64,000 bases of DNA from Nansenia antarctica (GCA_963989245.1 OZ022348.1:33574395-33638394), one strand, 5' to 3'; shown: positions 1-12,146, counted from the stretch's first letter. Program-made: numbers and translations. The notes: a model not told the origin generated them from the sequence alone.

Positions 1-49
1 AAATCATAATCTGTTTAAGATCTGTTGCCTAGATCTGTTTAAGATCTGT

Positions 50-284
50 TGGTCCACAGATATAAAGTGTATGAAGTGTACTACGTTATTTAAGCAATAT
101 CACACGAGAGGTCGTGCTGTTATACTGAATATCAGCACGGCTGTGATTGTCTTCTACTCGGCCTGCGGCCTCGTACCTACGACCCAATCACAGAAGTGCT
201 GATATTCAGTAGAACAGCACGACCTCTCGTGTGATATTGTTTAAATAACGTAGTACACTTCATACACGTTATATCTGTGGACCA
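50..284. mobile_element. palindromic fold-back MITE
   Basis: Near-perfect inverted repeat of about 100 bases per arm, from TGGTCCACAG at 50 to its complement ending at 284. The arms contain AATATCACACGAGAGG and GCTGATATTC. A related half-copy lies at 51195-51300. No coding sequence. Confidence 0.8.
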
Positions 285-446
285 AATAGTAAAATGGTCA
301 CTTGAATAAATAATAAATTACTGGTAGTATACTAGTGGTAGTCATGCGGCGGGGTCATGCGTGCGTGGGAGGGGCGTTACGTTGGGTGGGAGGTCCCAGA
401 GGGCCGTGGGAGGACCCCAGAGGGCCGTGGTAGTCGTGGTACCCAC

Positions 447-1595
447 CTGCATTCTTTGCCGTCAGATACATCATCCTCTTTTTCTTCTTCTTTCCAGTTA
501 ACGTCCCGCAGAGAATGCCTGGGAGGAACATAAGTGTCATTCGTCCACTAGAGGGCACCAAAGGCGTGCGTCTCTCCCGAGTACAGTATCCACCAACGAA
601 CCGAACACAGGGCTGACTGACAGCCGTATTATGACTTATCAATTCTATATTTGTCTGTATTCTTGATATCTTAATGTAGGTTAGGTTTCCCAGAAGTGTC
701 TGGATGGTGATGGTGATGATGATGGATATATTCTTGTTACAGAAACCGTACCTGACCCGTCCAAGTCTCTCCGCACAAACGCTTTCCTCTTCTCCTCTAA
801 GAACTGACTGGGGATCAGTCCTGTGGCTCCTCCTACAACGTTGCAGGCCTAACAGGACAGGACACGGGGTCAACCACTCCACACTGCTTCTGCTGTTCGG
901 ACTCTAGAGGTCCGGTCGGAAGGCGTTCTAACATTCCTCCGCCGTTCCGTCAGGAAGAGGAAATGAGCTCACCTGCCACCAGTTGGGGTCCTCCTTGTTG
1001 ACCACCTGGAGGACGTCTCCCTTGGAGAAGGCTAGTCCCGCCTCCTTACAGGGGATCAGGTTGTCAGCGGCCGGGTTGTAGTTGAAGTGAGGCTTCAGAT
1101 AGACCTGAAGAGAAGAGGGAGGGAGGGAGGGATGGATGGAGGAGAGGGAGGGGGAGAGAGAGAGAGAGAGAGGGAGAAATAAACACACAACATGGGGTTA
1201 AAGGAGGAGAGGTAGATATCTCAAGTTTATGTTTGTGCGACGAATACAACCTATTGTGCGCTACGTTGCTGTAGTTCATTAACAAACAACAAGTCACGAT
1301 AGAGGGGAAGTGCTGGAAGGAAACATGTAGTACACTACTACTCCACACCTACTCAAGGGCGTAGGTTTGCATATGGACATGTCACTACCAACATTTTGGA
1401 GGTCAAAATTGTCCCTACCAATATTTGAGTGGCTCATTTAACTGAATGCATGTGACAGAATCCCCCCCCCCCACCTCTTTCACCTCTATGCGCTCCACTC
1501 CAATCGTGAGGGAAAACACCTATTTTTTTTCAATTAGAGAAAATATTGCCGCGCTTGGCTGAACACATCTACACCTCTACTACACCTCTGCAGGC

Positions 1596-1635
<40 letters not shown>

Positions 1636-1847
1636 TGTGGAGAGAGTACAGTAAGTGTGTGAGTGTGTGTGTATGTGGGGGGGGGGGGGGGGGGTGTCCT
1701 CAGCTCCTCCTCCGTGCCCCAGATAGCCCGTGGAGGGTTATTAATAGGGCCTCTCTGGGCTCTGTTACAGCCGCCGGGCATTCTGGGAGAGCGCCAGGTC
1801 AGGCATCTCGCCAAACACCCCGACAGCAGAGACCCCAGGACAGGGGG

Positions 1848-1892
<45 letters not shown>

Positions 1893-4800
1893 GGAGAGGG
1901 GCTAGAGGAGGAGAGCACACACGGTTGGAACACAGACACACACACACACGCAGACACATACACCGCAGAAACAGCTTTGCCCATAGAGGGGCAAGTCCCT
2001 GTAGTTCCTATGTCTCTGGAGTTCCTGTGTCTCTGTAGTTCCTATGTCTCTGTAGTCCCTATGTCCCTGTAGTTCCTATGTCCCTGTAGTTCCTATGTCT
2101 CTGTAGTTCCTATGTCCCTGTAGTCCCTATGTCCCTGTAGTTCCCTGTAGTTCCTATGTCTCTGTAGTTCCTATGTCTCTGTAGTCCCTATGTCTCTGTA
2201 GTTCCTATGTCTCTGTAGTTCCTATGTCTCTGTAGTTCCTATGTCCCTGTAGTCCATATGTCCCTGTAGTTCCCTGTAGTTCCTATGTCTCTGTAGTTCC
2301 TATGTCTCTGTAGTTCCTATGTCTCTGTAGTTCCTATGTCCCTGTAGTCCCTATGTCCCTGTAGTTCCTATGTCCCTGTAGTTCCTATGTCTCTGTAGTT
2401 CCTATGTCCCTGTAGTCCCTATGTCCCTGTAGTTCCTATGTCTCTGTAGTTCCTATGTCTCTGTAGTTCCTATGTCTCTGTAGTTCCTATGTCCCTGTAG
2501 TCCCTATGTCCCTGTAGTTCCTATGTCTCTGTAGTTCCTATGTCTCTGTAGTTCCTATGTCTCTGTAGTTCCTATGTCTCTGTAGTTCCTATGTCCCTGT
2601 AGTTCCTCTGTCTCTGTAGTTCCTCCTCTCACCTGCGGGGGCGCCGGCACGTGGTCCCTGTAGCCCGGCAGGATCTTGAGGGTGACGCTGCCGTCGGTGT
2701 CTCCCAGCAGCTCCTGCAGCTCCCGGGGCTGCCCGCCGCTCACCTGCCGCCCGTTCACCTCGCGGATGACATCTCCGGCGTGCAGCATACCCTGCCGGTC
2801 CATCTGGCCCCCGCGCAGGACGCGCGCCACCACCAGCTCCCCGCGCTCCGCACGGAACGTCACCCCCTGGGAGAGGGAGGGGGAGGGAGAGGGGGGAGAG
2901 AGGGAGGGGAGAGAGGGGAGATGGGGGGAAGAGGGGGAGGGAGACAGGGGAGAGAGGGAGGGAGAGGGGGAGGGAGAGAGAGAGGGAGAGGGGGAGGGAG
3001 AGAGAGAGGGAGAGGGGGAGGGAGAGACGGAGGGAGGGAGAGGGGAGAGAGAGGAGAGAGGGAGAGAGGGAGAGAGGGAGGGAGAGGGGAGAGAGAGGAG
3101 AGAGGGAGGGAGGGAGAGGGGAGAGAGAGGAGAGAGGGAGGGAGGGAGGTGAAATATAGTGTGTCCTGAGTATCCGACACATCAACGGCCCATAAATCAG
3201 ACAGGGCCTCGGGGTTTCAGGAGGCTGTGATTGGACGACCCCGGGACCCTGCTTCTCCACACAATCTGGACCACATAAAGTATGTCACCTCCTTTCTCAT
3301 CCTCTCCCCAGAGGCTAACCTTCCTCACCCTCTCACCAGAGGTTAACCTTCCTCATCCTCTCACCAGAGGCTAACCTTCCTCATCCTCCAGTGTTTCCTC
3401 TATATGCATTTATTGGTGGCGGGCCGCCACGAATGAATTTCCTCCGCCACTAATTGATTCAGTCCACTAAGTGCACGATTTCTCCCCCCCCCCAAAAAAA
3501 GTCCACCTCTGAACATTTTAGCTGATTAAAATATATCTGATCCTAGATCAGCGCTATAATGGATGTTGACTAAAAGTGCACCTAAATCCACACCCATCTC
3601 TCTCTAACCGCTGATCCAAAATCAGATTAATGACATTAAACATTCAGTTGACGACGTGACACAAGGGCTACTCCTGATTGGTCTAAATGTGAACCATCTA
3701 AAAGATACAAAAAGCTGATCTAGCTAGCTAGGTGCACAAATAAGATATCACGTTAAATAACTTCGAAAAATTAAACGAAAACAGCGACAGATGGATGGAT
3801 TTTTCAAGAAAAAACATGTCCCAGACACTTCAAACATTGCTGAAGCTAGCAGTGGCTATGAGCGATCCGAAACTGCATGGCTGGCAGGAGCAAAGGAGCT
3901 AGTTGGTGGATCAGCTAACAACGATTATGGCGGGCGAGTTCATCGAGGCTGTTCGCACCTGCACCACATATGTCCCAATTTGTGCACTCGAAACAGCCTC
4001 TCAGAGTATCAGTGGCAGTTGCAGTCCAGGACTTAACGGGTTTAAGTTTCTGTCTATATTTCGGGACGAGGAGCAGCATGGCATGGTCGGACCTTCCCAG
4101 CGGTGCCCTCGGGAACGAACGGTAAGCCTCGTTGATTGTAACGTAGCAGTGGTCTAGTATGTTAGCTCCTCTGCTGGGGCATGACACCTGTTGTTTGTAA
4201 TTGGGAAGTTCGGTGTGCAGGTTGGTGTGATTAAAATCGCCGAGCACAATAACTGCTGTGTCGGGATTAGAGTTTTCCACAGAGGAGATGTAGGTAATAC
4301 TTGGGACATTGCAATTGAAATTGCGTTCAAAGTAAAACACACACACACACACACAAGCAAATATTGACAGTAGAGCTTGGCTTGATAGTGTATATCCCCA
4401 CTGTGCTGGGTCGCCACTACACCTGGCACCACAGGGGCCCGTTAATAAGACTGGTGTCTGTGGATTCAAAAAAATTGTCCAATACAACGTTGTAGTTGTT
4501 TAGTACAAATGGGTCTATAGCAGCTAGGTAACATTAGTCCTGTATCAGAGTTGTGTTGTTGGGTCTTGTAGCAGGGTTGGGTTAGCTATAGCAGCTAGGT
4601 AACATTAGTCCTGTATCAGAGTGGTGTTGTTGGGTCTTGTACAGTTGCTCAAAATGCAGATAAGAGAAAGTATAGGCTAATATCAAACAACAATCCTAGA
4701 GATGACTAACTCAAACGTACACATAACTAAATAAAAGCAGGCCAACTAACGACAGCTACACGCCCTCAACTGGGAACATAAAGGATAAATGAATTTTGCA

Positions 4801-5651
4801 ATCGAACGTGTCCTACAGCGACAGCTGGTCGTGCAAATCAGGTTCTGGGAAGATTTTTTTTGCTATTTTTTATTTTTTTTGCCATCCTCCCTCTAGTTTT
4901 GGTTGAAATTAGGTCTTGTTTTGAGCGCGCGTGCTCGTTTCGCGCTATGCGCACGGACAGGGCTCTCCGCCACTAATGTAAATATTCCTGGAGGAAACAC
5001 TGTCCTCTCACCAGAGGCTAACCCTCCTCATCCTCTCACCAGAGGTTAACCCTCCTCATCCACTTACCAGAGGTTAACCCTCCTCATCCACTCACCAGAG
5101 GCTAACCCTCCTCATCCTCTCACCAGAGGCTAACCCTCCTCATCCTCTCACCAGAGGCTAACCCTCCTCATCCTCTCACCAGAGGCTAACCCTCCTCATC
5201 CTCTCACCAGAGGCTAACCTTCCTCATCCTCTCACCAGAGGCTAACCCTCCTCATCCTCTCACCAGAGGTTAACCTTCCTCATCCTCTCACCAGAGGCTA
5301 ACCCTCCTCATCCTCTCACCAGAGGTTAACCCTCCTCATCCTCTCACCAGAGGCTAACCCTCCTCATCCTCTCACCAGAGGTTAACCCTCCTCATCCTCT
5401 CACCAGAGGCTGTCCTGGCTTCTTCTGGATGCTGATCATCCTGACGGCGTCGGCTGCCACCAGAGGCGTCTCCTCCGCCTGGCTGGTCACCTGGGACGGC
5501 AACACCTCATAACACTTTGCTGCCACCTTGTCATGGGTCTCTATCAAAGACTGGGGAGGGAGGGAGAGGGGGAGGGAGAGGGGGAGAGAGAGAGAGGGGG
5601 AGAGAGAGAGGGAGAGGGGAGGGAGAGGGAGAGGGAGGGGGGAGGGAGAGG

Positions 5652-5711
<60 letters not shown>

Positions 5712-6974
5712 AAGAGAGAGAGAGAGAGAAACACACAACATGGGGAAAGAAAACACACAACATGGGGTTAAAGGAGGAGAGGTCATTCATACGGTGGCTC
5801 ACAATCAGTCTCATTGTACGACAGCGAGCAAACAATCCACTACATGACTCATGCAGATATACTAGTGATTAACATCAGGGATATACTAGTGATTAACATC
5901 AGATATACTAGTGATTAGACATCAGATGTATCAGATATACTAGTGCTTAACATCACTCATAACTTTCATGACACAAATGTAGTCACCTTCTTAAAATAAT
6001 GGCTTACGCCACTTTTGAGGAAAATAATGTTTTTGCCTAAATATCATATATTCTATTATTATACACATAAAAATCACCAAAAGAAATACAAATGTTGGTT
6101 CAGTTTATTCTGTTTTTCTCAAAACTTGAAAATATGACAAAATATAAAATATGACAAAATATAAAATATATATGAAATATGACTTAAGCCATTATTTTAA
6201 GAAGGTGACGATATGAAGAAATCACATCTCATAAAGGTACGATTGTTTCAACACATGCCTGTTAAAATATATATATAATTAAAAAGTATATTGAAATAAT
6301 CAGTGTCAAATTGTCACAAAAAGAAGGAAAAGGCAGTATTCTCACCACAGCAGCCATGACAGAGGATGAGCTGGTCTCAGCGGGTCTGGCCACTCATACA
6401 TACAGTAACACTGATCCTGTCTCTCCCACTACACTCACACAGACCCACCCTCCCATTGGATAAGAGAGAGACAGTCCACCCTCCCATTGGATAAGAGAGA
6501 GACAGTCCACCCTCCCATTGGATAAGAGAGAGACAGTCCACCATTCCATTGGATAAGAGAGCGGCTCCTCAGGCCAAAGCCTCTCATTGGTCCAACTGAA
6601 AGACCCCTCAGGCCAAAGCCTCTCACTCATTGGTCCCAACACAAAGGGCTATTATTATTATTTATTTATTTTTTGGGGGGGGGGCTAGTGGCAGGGAAGC
6701 AGAGAAGAGGAATAGGAGGAATGGGGCTAGAGTTGCTGTAAACGAGTGTGACACCCATTCCACCAGGCCTATGGCTGTGTAACAACGACAGTGTATGTGT
6801 GTGAGAGGAGTAGGGTACCTGGAAGTGGGGGTCCTGGAGGATGGAGGCCAGCTCAGAGGCGCTGCTGTCCTGAGGCCCCTGCAGCCCGTTGAGGGAGGCC
6901 AGCACCTCCGCCACCAGCAGCAGGCTGTCCTCCCGCACCGCCGACAGCTGCACCTCCTCCAGACGCTCATGGGC

Positions 6975-7032
<58 letters not shown>

Positions 7033-10000
7033 CCTCTTAAAACAAGCAGTGTGTGTGTGTGTGTGTGTGTGTGAGGGTGTGCTCCAGGCTAGCTAAACGA
7101 CGTGAAGAGGGCAGGCTCCTTGCATTCAGTTCAAAGAAAGCATGTTATCGGTCCACTGATCAAATTATCCTCCAAAGTGACTTGAAGAATAACCTGGCTG
7201 CTGGACTAGTGACGCAGCGCCGTCGATGCACACACACCCTGAGGGTCAGGAAACGCCCGGCCCAGGGTTTCCGTTAACCGGTAATTACCGGTCTTTGTCC
7301 GGTAAAATGTGTTGAAGTCCGACAAATTGAAAACTCGTCGGACATAATGTCCGGTGAAAATAATTCCCTCTAAGCACAATTTGGCTTCGGGCCACCATTT
7401 TCAGCTGAGCACCAAACACACACACACACTCATACACGCACAACACTGCCCGAGAGAGAAGGACCCGCCCCCTTTAGTTAGCCTGCCCGAGAGAGAAGGA
7501 CCCGCCCCCTTTAGTTAGCCTGCCCGAGAGAGAAGGACCCCCCCCCTTTAGTTAGCCTGCCCGAGAGAGAAGGACCCGCCCCCTTTAGTTAGCCTGCCCG
7601 AGAGAGAAGGACCCGCCCCCTTTAGTTAGCCTGCCCGAGAGAGAAGGACCCGCCCCCTTTAGTTAGCCTATAGCCTATAGGCTAACTAAAGGGGGCGGGT
7701 CCTTCTCTCTCGGGCAGTGTTGTGTGTGTGTGTTTGGTGCTCAGCTGAAAATGGTGTCCCGAAGCATAGCGGATAACAAACGAAACGGACAACATTTACA
7801 CTATGGAGACAAACTTCAGCGATATGATCTAACAGCCGGTCTTCAGGACGACATACAAAAACAGTTATGTTCTCCTCATTGTCATACTCCCGAGTCCGAT
7901 TAAGTATGATTTGACAGGCAGCTAAACGAAATGCCTTCCCAACCAGCGAGACCTGGTGGGTATTCCATCAACGTCGCTAAAGGAAAATCCTGGCTTATTT
8001 TTGATAACTCTCGCGAGATTTATCGGAATATGCCTGTATATTTTTAGGAACCCTCGCGAGACTTTGTCAGACTAAACCTGGATTTTCTTTTAGCGATGTT
8101 GATGGAATACCCCCCTGGTTATAGAAATGACGTTGTTTTATTGATTAAAAAAAGGGTAAAACTGGAAAGAGAAAATAGAAAACTCACATTAATCCCAAAC
8201 AATTTAACAAACTTCAGTTAACGTAATGTGGAGTCCGTTCATTGATCGATGCTGTCTGTTCAGTTCCCAGTGAGGCGCCCGTTCAGCGCTGGACATAATG
8301 GCATAGCGCGCATGCGAATCATGTTATATTATTATATATTATATAGCTCGCATCTAATCGTATCGGATGAGAAATAGACATTAAATGGCATATATAGGCC
8401 GCTACACAACAGTAATCACCGCGACAAACAGCTATATTAGATTTGGAGAAAAAAAAAATATGATTTTGAAAAAAAAAAAAATATATATATTTTAATCAGA
8501 TGACCGGAATATATCACGTTTGTCCGGTATATCGAAATCTTCCCGGACACGATGTCCGGCGGCAATTTTTTCTAACGGAAACCCTGGCCCGGCCGTCCGC
8601 CCGTCCAATAGAATTCTAACAATCTGTGGAATGTCAAATGAGCCATATATCGAGTTCACCAAACAGCTTGGGCTCACATACTGCGGTTACTATTTTGCCT
8701 CGTCAAACCTCTGCACAACAACCTCAATGGAGAACGTTAGAGATTCAGATGACGAGGCAGTCATCTAACTGTCATCTGTCATCTAACTGTCATCTAACTG
8801 TCATCTAACTGTCATCTATCTGTCATCTAACTGTCGTCTAACTGACATCTGTCATCTAACTGACATCTAATTGTCATCTGTCATCTAACTAACATCTAAC
8901 TGTCATCTGTCATCTAACTGTCATCTGTCATCTAACTGTCATCTAACTGACATCTAACTGTCATCTAACTGTCATCTAACTGACATCTAACTAACATCTA
9001 ACTGTCATCTAACTGACATCTAACTGACATCTGTCATCTAACTGACATCTGTCATCTAACTGTCATCTAACTGACATCTGTCATCTAACTGTCATCTAAC
9101 TGTCATCTGTCATCTAACTGTCATCTGTCATCTAACTAACATCTAACTGTCATCTAACTAACATCTAACTGTCATCTAACTGTCATCTGTCATCTAACTG
9201 TCATCTAACTGTCATCTGTCATCTAACTGTCATCTAACTGACATCTAACTGTCATCTGCAGGGCTTAAAGTGGGAAAAAAATCCTGTGCCTGAAACTTTT
9301 TCTTGGGGAGGGGGGTCACAGTTTGAGATATTGGGAGAGCGGGTACAGAAGACAGCTTCTTGTCTCAATGTTTAAATGCATTAATACTATTTTATAGTCA
9401 ATACAAAATATATGTCTCAATGTTAAAATGCATTAATACTTTAAATGAATGTGCAACAATACTATGTGCAATATGACAACCCTTGTGTACATAAGGTTCA
9501 GATATAGGAAAAGTTAGGATATTTATAGCATAGCATAGAGTACAGCACAGTGTTTTATTGTATAGTAGTATAGTAGATAGTGTACATAGCCTTTATTTAT
9601 GTAAACCAGCTCTTTTCCCTTTTTTATTTTACCCTTGGCCCTCGTGTTTTTAGTCTTTTTCCAAGCACCAGGGGAGCCCCCCCCCCTCCTAAATTTCGTT
9701 GTATGGTACCTGTACTGTATTAATGACAATAAAGACCATTCATTCATTCATTCATAATACTGTTTTATACTCAATACAAAATAAAATAATATATTTAGAT
9801 GTCTTTAAAAGGCCAAACTGATTGCATCACTTATTAAGCCACTATCACTATAACAATACAGAATAAAATATATACATGTCTTTAAAAGAACAAACTGATT
9901 ACTTATTAAGCCACTATCACTTATATTCTCCTTCTTGGCACCACGTCCCATAAGGCTTCCCGTCACTACTCAGGGTTTTTCCTGGCTCAAAATGAGGCGG

Positions 10001-12146
10001 AGGTGGTACCAGTGGTGTTTGACATCGGGGGGGGACCCATGAAGCGGGGCTGTCTGGGGGTCCTTAAACGAGCATCAAACACTTAATTTCTTGCATTCTG
10101 TTGAATTGATATGCACCAATTTGTGCCCTTTCTGCATCAATTTATGGTGGAAATTATTTCATTATATATGTAAAGGAAAAAACAATATTCAGGCACCAGA
10201 TGACCATTCAAAATATAATGTAATAGAATGCAATATAAGGCTCTCAGGCATTCTGTACTTATGTATTCTCCTTGCGCAGTCAACATCAACTATCAGCTGT
10301 TTCGCTAGCAAAAACGAAAGCTAACTTATTTGTGAAACAGCGCCCCCGCCACCACGTCGGCGCAATGCCGCAATTGCGGTTAAATACGACTGTCAAGAGT
10401 TTTGTCGAGAGCTGGAGGCGGCTATGATGGAGGCGGCCGCCTCATAGTTCTCTATGCAGGAAAACCCCTGCTACTCTCCTCTATCCATGCCCAGCGCCAT
10501 TTATTCCTTACTCCTCGTTCTAGTATAGCTGTGTCTTCGCCAGGTTTAAGAAACTTGGCTTCCATTTTAATAGACTCTTACTAAAGTTAGCGAGATAGCG
10601 GGCTGCTAAAAGCGAACGTCTCTACAAGCTAACATTACACTCATTCAAACTTCTTAAGGCCCGCCCCACTACTCTGCCTCCGATTGGCTAGAAGTCGTTG
10701 GTTGGCTTGAGCAATGTGATACCATTGGTAGGCGGAACTGTCTCTTTGCTGAAGATGACTCTTTAAATTACGATGTAAACAAATACCATGTGATTTTATT
10801 TTATTTTTTGCTAAAAATTCCCCCGCGCCGGAAATCCGGCACCATGCCGGAGAACTTTAAGCCCTGCATCTGTCATCTAACTGTCATCTGTCATCTAACT
10901 GACATCTAACTGTCATCTGTCATCTAACTGTCATCTGTCATCTAACTAACATCTAACTAACATCTAACTGTCATCTAACTGACATCTGTCATCTAACTGA
11001 CATCTGTCATCTAACTGACATCTAACTGACATCTGTCATCTAACTGTCATCTGTCATCTAACTGTCATCTAACTGACATCTGTCATCTAACTAACATCTA
11101 ACTGTCATCTGTCATCTAACTGTCATCTGTCATCTAACTGACATCTAACTGTCATCTGTCATCTAACTAACATCTAACTGTCATCTGTCATCTAACTGTC
11201 ATCTGTCATCTAACTAACATCTAACTGTCATCTGTCATCTAACTGTCATCTGTCATCTAACTAACATCTAACTGTCATCTGTCATCTAACTGTCATCTGT
11301 CATCTAACTAACATCTGTCATCTAACTAACATCTAACTGTCATCTAACTGACATCTGTCATCTCACTGACATCTAACTGTCATCTGTCATCTAACTGGCA
11401 TCTAACTGGCATCTATCTGTCATCTAAACATTCTTCTTCTAGCATGAAGACAGCCAATGGCCGCTGGCCTGAGCTAGATGACTTTTCCTGCTATGACTGG
11501 TTGATTGATGATTCACTTACTTAGTCAAATGTATTGACTAAGTCGCTTTGAAATAGGGCATCTGCTGAATGCTACAAATGTCAATGTAATATTTAACTGA
11601 CGAGGCAGTCATCCAACTCCGGCTGTACGCTAGCAGTGCAGATGTTTCTACAGGTCAGCGTTCTACACCCCTGACCAGAACCTCTGACATCACTGCCACA
11701 GTTGATTGGCGTCTCCCGCTCCTTATAGATGACATGTCACACGGCGTTAAATATAGATGTCAGCTGTCGACCGTTCACCTCCTGCAATCACCACCGACAG
11801 ACCTTCAGCCGTGACTCACCGTTGAATGATTTACCCTCCTGGTAAAGTCAACAGCATGTTCAGTTCAACTATGGAGAATGCTGATGTTTGAGGGGGTGGG
11901 GGGGGGACACATGACCATTTGTGACGCAATGTTTGCATCCCTCTGAGGAGGTGATATGGAGATCACCAGTTCACTGGTAGAGCTACTTTTCTGTCGTCTG
12001 TGTGTGTGTGTGTGGGAGGGGGGGGTTACCTTGGCGAGGGAGCGGACGATGGGGCTCTCCATGATGCCTCTGAGGAAGATGAGGTCGATGTGGTTGGCGC
12101 CCATGGCCGGGGGGAGGTCCCTCAGGGTCTCCAGCACCTGCTGCAT
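447..12146 (-). CDS. pals2 (mpp6): PALS2/MPP6-type MAGUK scaffold protein, partial (GUK end missing)
   Basis: Membrane-associated guanylate kinase scaffold of the p55/MPP family; such proteins link membrane-protein tails and polarity partners at the cortex. Seven coding exons were placed by GT..AG sites and phase: 12146-12030 (ATG start, L27), 6974-6819 (L27), 5550-5404, 2866-2633 (PDZ), 1104-973 (SH3), 848-752, 518-447. They give 318 codons plus one base, all in frame. Residues 1-91 form the tandem L27 region. The PDZ carboxylate loop reads PLGVTF at the exon 3/4 junction, with DRQGMLHAGDVI and VNG following. The SH3 region has NLIPCKEAGL and EDPNWWQ, then GLIPSQFLEEKRKAF and a lysine-rich hook before MMYLT. 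DRQG in the PDZ domain and EDPNWW in the SH3 domain match remembered PALS2/MPP6 better than MPP2, and linkage to npy and stk31 agrees. The GUK exons must lie left of base 1. A CAG acceptor stands two bases before the ATG, so at least one non-coding exon lies upstream but was not located. Confidence 0.93.
1600..1892. repeat. (GT)n, (G)n and (CA)n microsatellites in a pals2 intron
   Basis: GT repeats at 1600-1635, a G run at 1677-1694 and CA repeats at 1852-1889, separated by about 150 bases. Open frames here are repeat artefacts. Confidence 0.9.
2000..2628. repeat. 17-bp minisatellite next to the pals2 PDZ exon
   Basis: About 37 copies of a 16-17-bp unit, CTGTAGTTCCTATGTCT, with a TCT/CCC variant. 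The array ends within a few bases of the PDZ exon donor at 2632. Confidence 0.93.
2870..3150. repeat. purine tract (GGGA/GA)n
   Basis: About 280 bases of almost pure G and A directly upstream of the PDZ exon acceptor. On the coding strand it acts as a very long polypyrimidine tract. Confidence 0.9.
3298..3388. repeat. 28-bp minisatellite, left part (split by an insertion)
   Basis: Three copies of a unit with core CTCACCAGAGGCTAACC. The array continues at 5003 after a TIR-bounded insertion. Confidence 0.9.
3389..5002. mobile_element. hAT-like TIR element, 1614 bp, 5-bp target duplication
   Basis: Termini are CAGTGTTTCCTC and GAGGAAACACTG, flanked by TCCTC on both sides (3384-3388 and 5003-5007). 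Both subterminal regions contain GTGGCGG. It is inserted in the 28-bp minisatellite. Inside are a short plus-strand frame starting MDGFFKKK at 3791, a style seen at hAT transposase N-termini, and a minus-strand LINE fragment. Confidence 0.8.
3930..4290 (-). pseudogene. non-LTR retrotransposon endonuclease fragment
   Basis: The minus-strand frame has VIVLGDFNHTNL, ILDHCYVTI and LGRSDHAML. These are the GDFN and SDH motifs of the apurinic-type LINE endonuclease C-terminal half. No reverse transcriptase follows. It sits inside the 3389-5002 element and is cut at both ends. Confidence 0.75.
5003..5403. repeat. 28-bp minisatellite, right part, touching the pals2 exon 3 donor
   Basis: About 15 copies of the unit CTCACCAGAGGCTAACCC plus TCCTCATC. 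The last unit runs into the exon 3 splice donor: on the coding strand each copy reads CTCTGGTGAGAGGATGAGG, and the real junction is CTCTG|GTGAGAGG. Confidence 0.92.
5555..5730. repeat. purine tract (GA)n
   Basis: Purine-rich tract of GGGA and GA repeats, starting a few bases upstream of the pals2 exon 3 acceptor. Confidence 0.9.
5862..5956. repeat. short minisatellite, GATATACTAGTGATTAACATC
   Basis: Four imperfect copies of a 22-24-bp unit with core ATATACTAGTG. From here to 6350 is AT-rich intron with an inverted pair (ACCTTCTTAAAATAATGGC at about 5987 against its complement at about 6188), probably a small MITE. Confidence 0.7.
6435..6625. repeat. 31-bp minisatellite
   Basis: About four copies with core CCTCCCATTGGATAAGAGAG, then two partial copies of CTCAGGCCAAAGCCTCTCA. 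Confidence 0.85.
6977..7074. repeat. (CA)n then (GT)n microsatellites beside pals2 exon 2
   Basis: CA repeats at 6977-7032 begin one base from the exon 2 acceptor. GT repeats follow at 7050-7074. Together they can form an intronic hairpin. Confidence 0.9.
7263..8586. mobile_element. non-autonomous hAT element, 1324 bp, 8-bp TSD
   Basis: Termini CAGGGTTTCCGTTA and TAACGGAAACCCTG are flanked by a perfect 8-bp duplication, GCCCGGCC (7255-7262 and 8587-8594). Subterminal GTCCGG motifs repeat at both ends. No transposase frame is present. It contains the inverted-repeat/tandem block at 7391-7755. Confidence 0.9.
7391..7755. repeat. 37-bp tandem repeat with an inverted flanking copy
   Basis: Six copies of a 37-bp unit, CTGCCCGAGAGAGAAGGACC plus CGCCCCCTTTAGTTAGC, then an inverted copy around 7675-7718. 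The outer arms carry CATTTTCAGCTGAGCACC and its complement, so the block can fold back. Confidence 0.88.
8758..9258. repeat. TCATCTAACTG satellite, left part
   Basis: Mixed 7- and 11-bp units (TCATCTG and TCATCTAACTG, with ACATC variants). The array is interrupted at 9259 by a TIR element. Confidence 0.93.
9259..10866. mobile_element. hAT-like TIR element, 1608 bp, 6-bp flanking duplication
   Basis: Termini CAGGGCTTAAAGT and ACTTTAAGCCCTG are flanked by CATCTG on each side (9253-9258 and 10867-10872). The flanks are themselves satellite, so the duplication length is not certain. Inside, near 9690-9755, is a retroposon 3' tail (AATTTCGTTGTATGG, AATAAAGACC, then ATTC repeats). No transposase seen. 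Confidence 0.78.
10867..11420. repeat. TCATCTAACTG satellite, right part
   Basis: Continuation of the satellite interrupted at 9259, with the same 7- and 11-bp units. The spacer-like look is not CRISPR. Confidence 0.93.
11431..11592 (+). mobile_element. SINE-like repeat with GTCGCTTTG...GCATCTGCTGAATG tail
   Basis: Starts CTTCTTCTAGCATGAAGACA and ends in a degenerate form of the common teleost tail (AAGTCGCTTTG then CATCTGCT). A second copy in reverse orientation lies at 39196-39352, matching over most of its length. Confidence 0.65.

Noticed and set aside
1569..2072. frames with CVCVCV and HTHTHT runs
   Set aside because: Microsatellite translations only.
2589..3260. long proline/leucine/serine-rich frames across the purine tract
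   Set aside because: Low-complexity translation of GA/CT repeats; they overlap the real PDZ exon in another frame.
8758..11420. CRISPR-like alternating short repeats
   Set aside because: Units of 7 and 11 bp without unique spacers in a vertebrate genome; a simple satellite.
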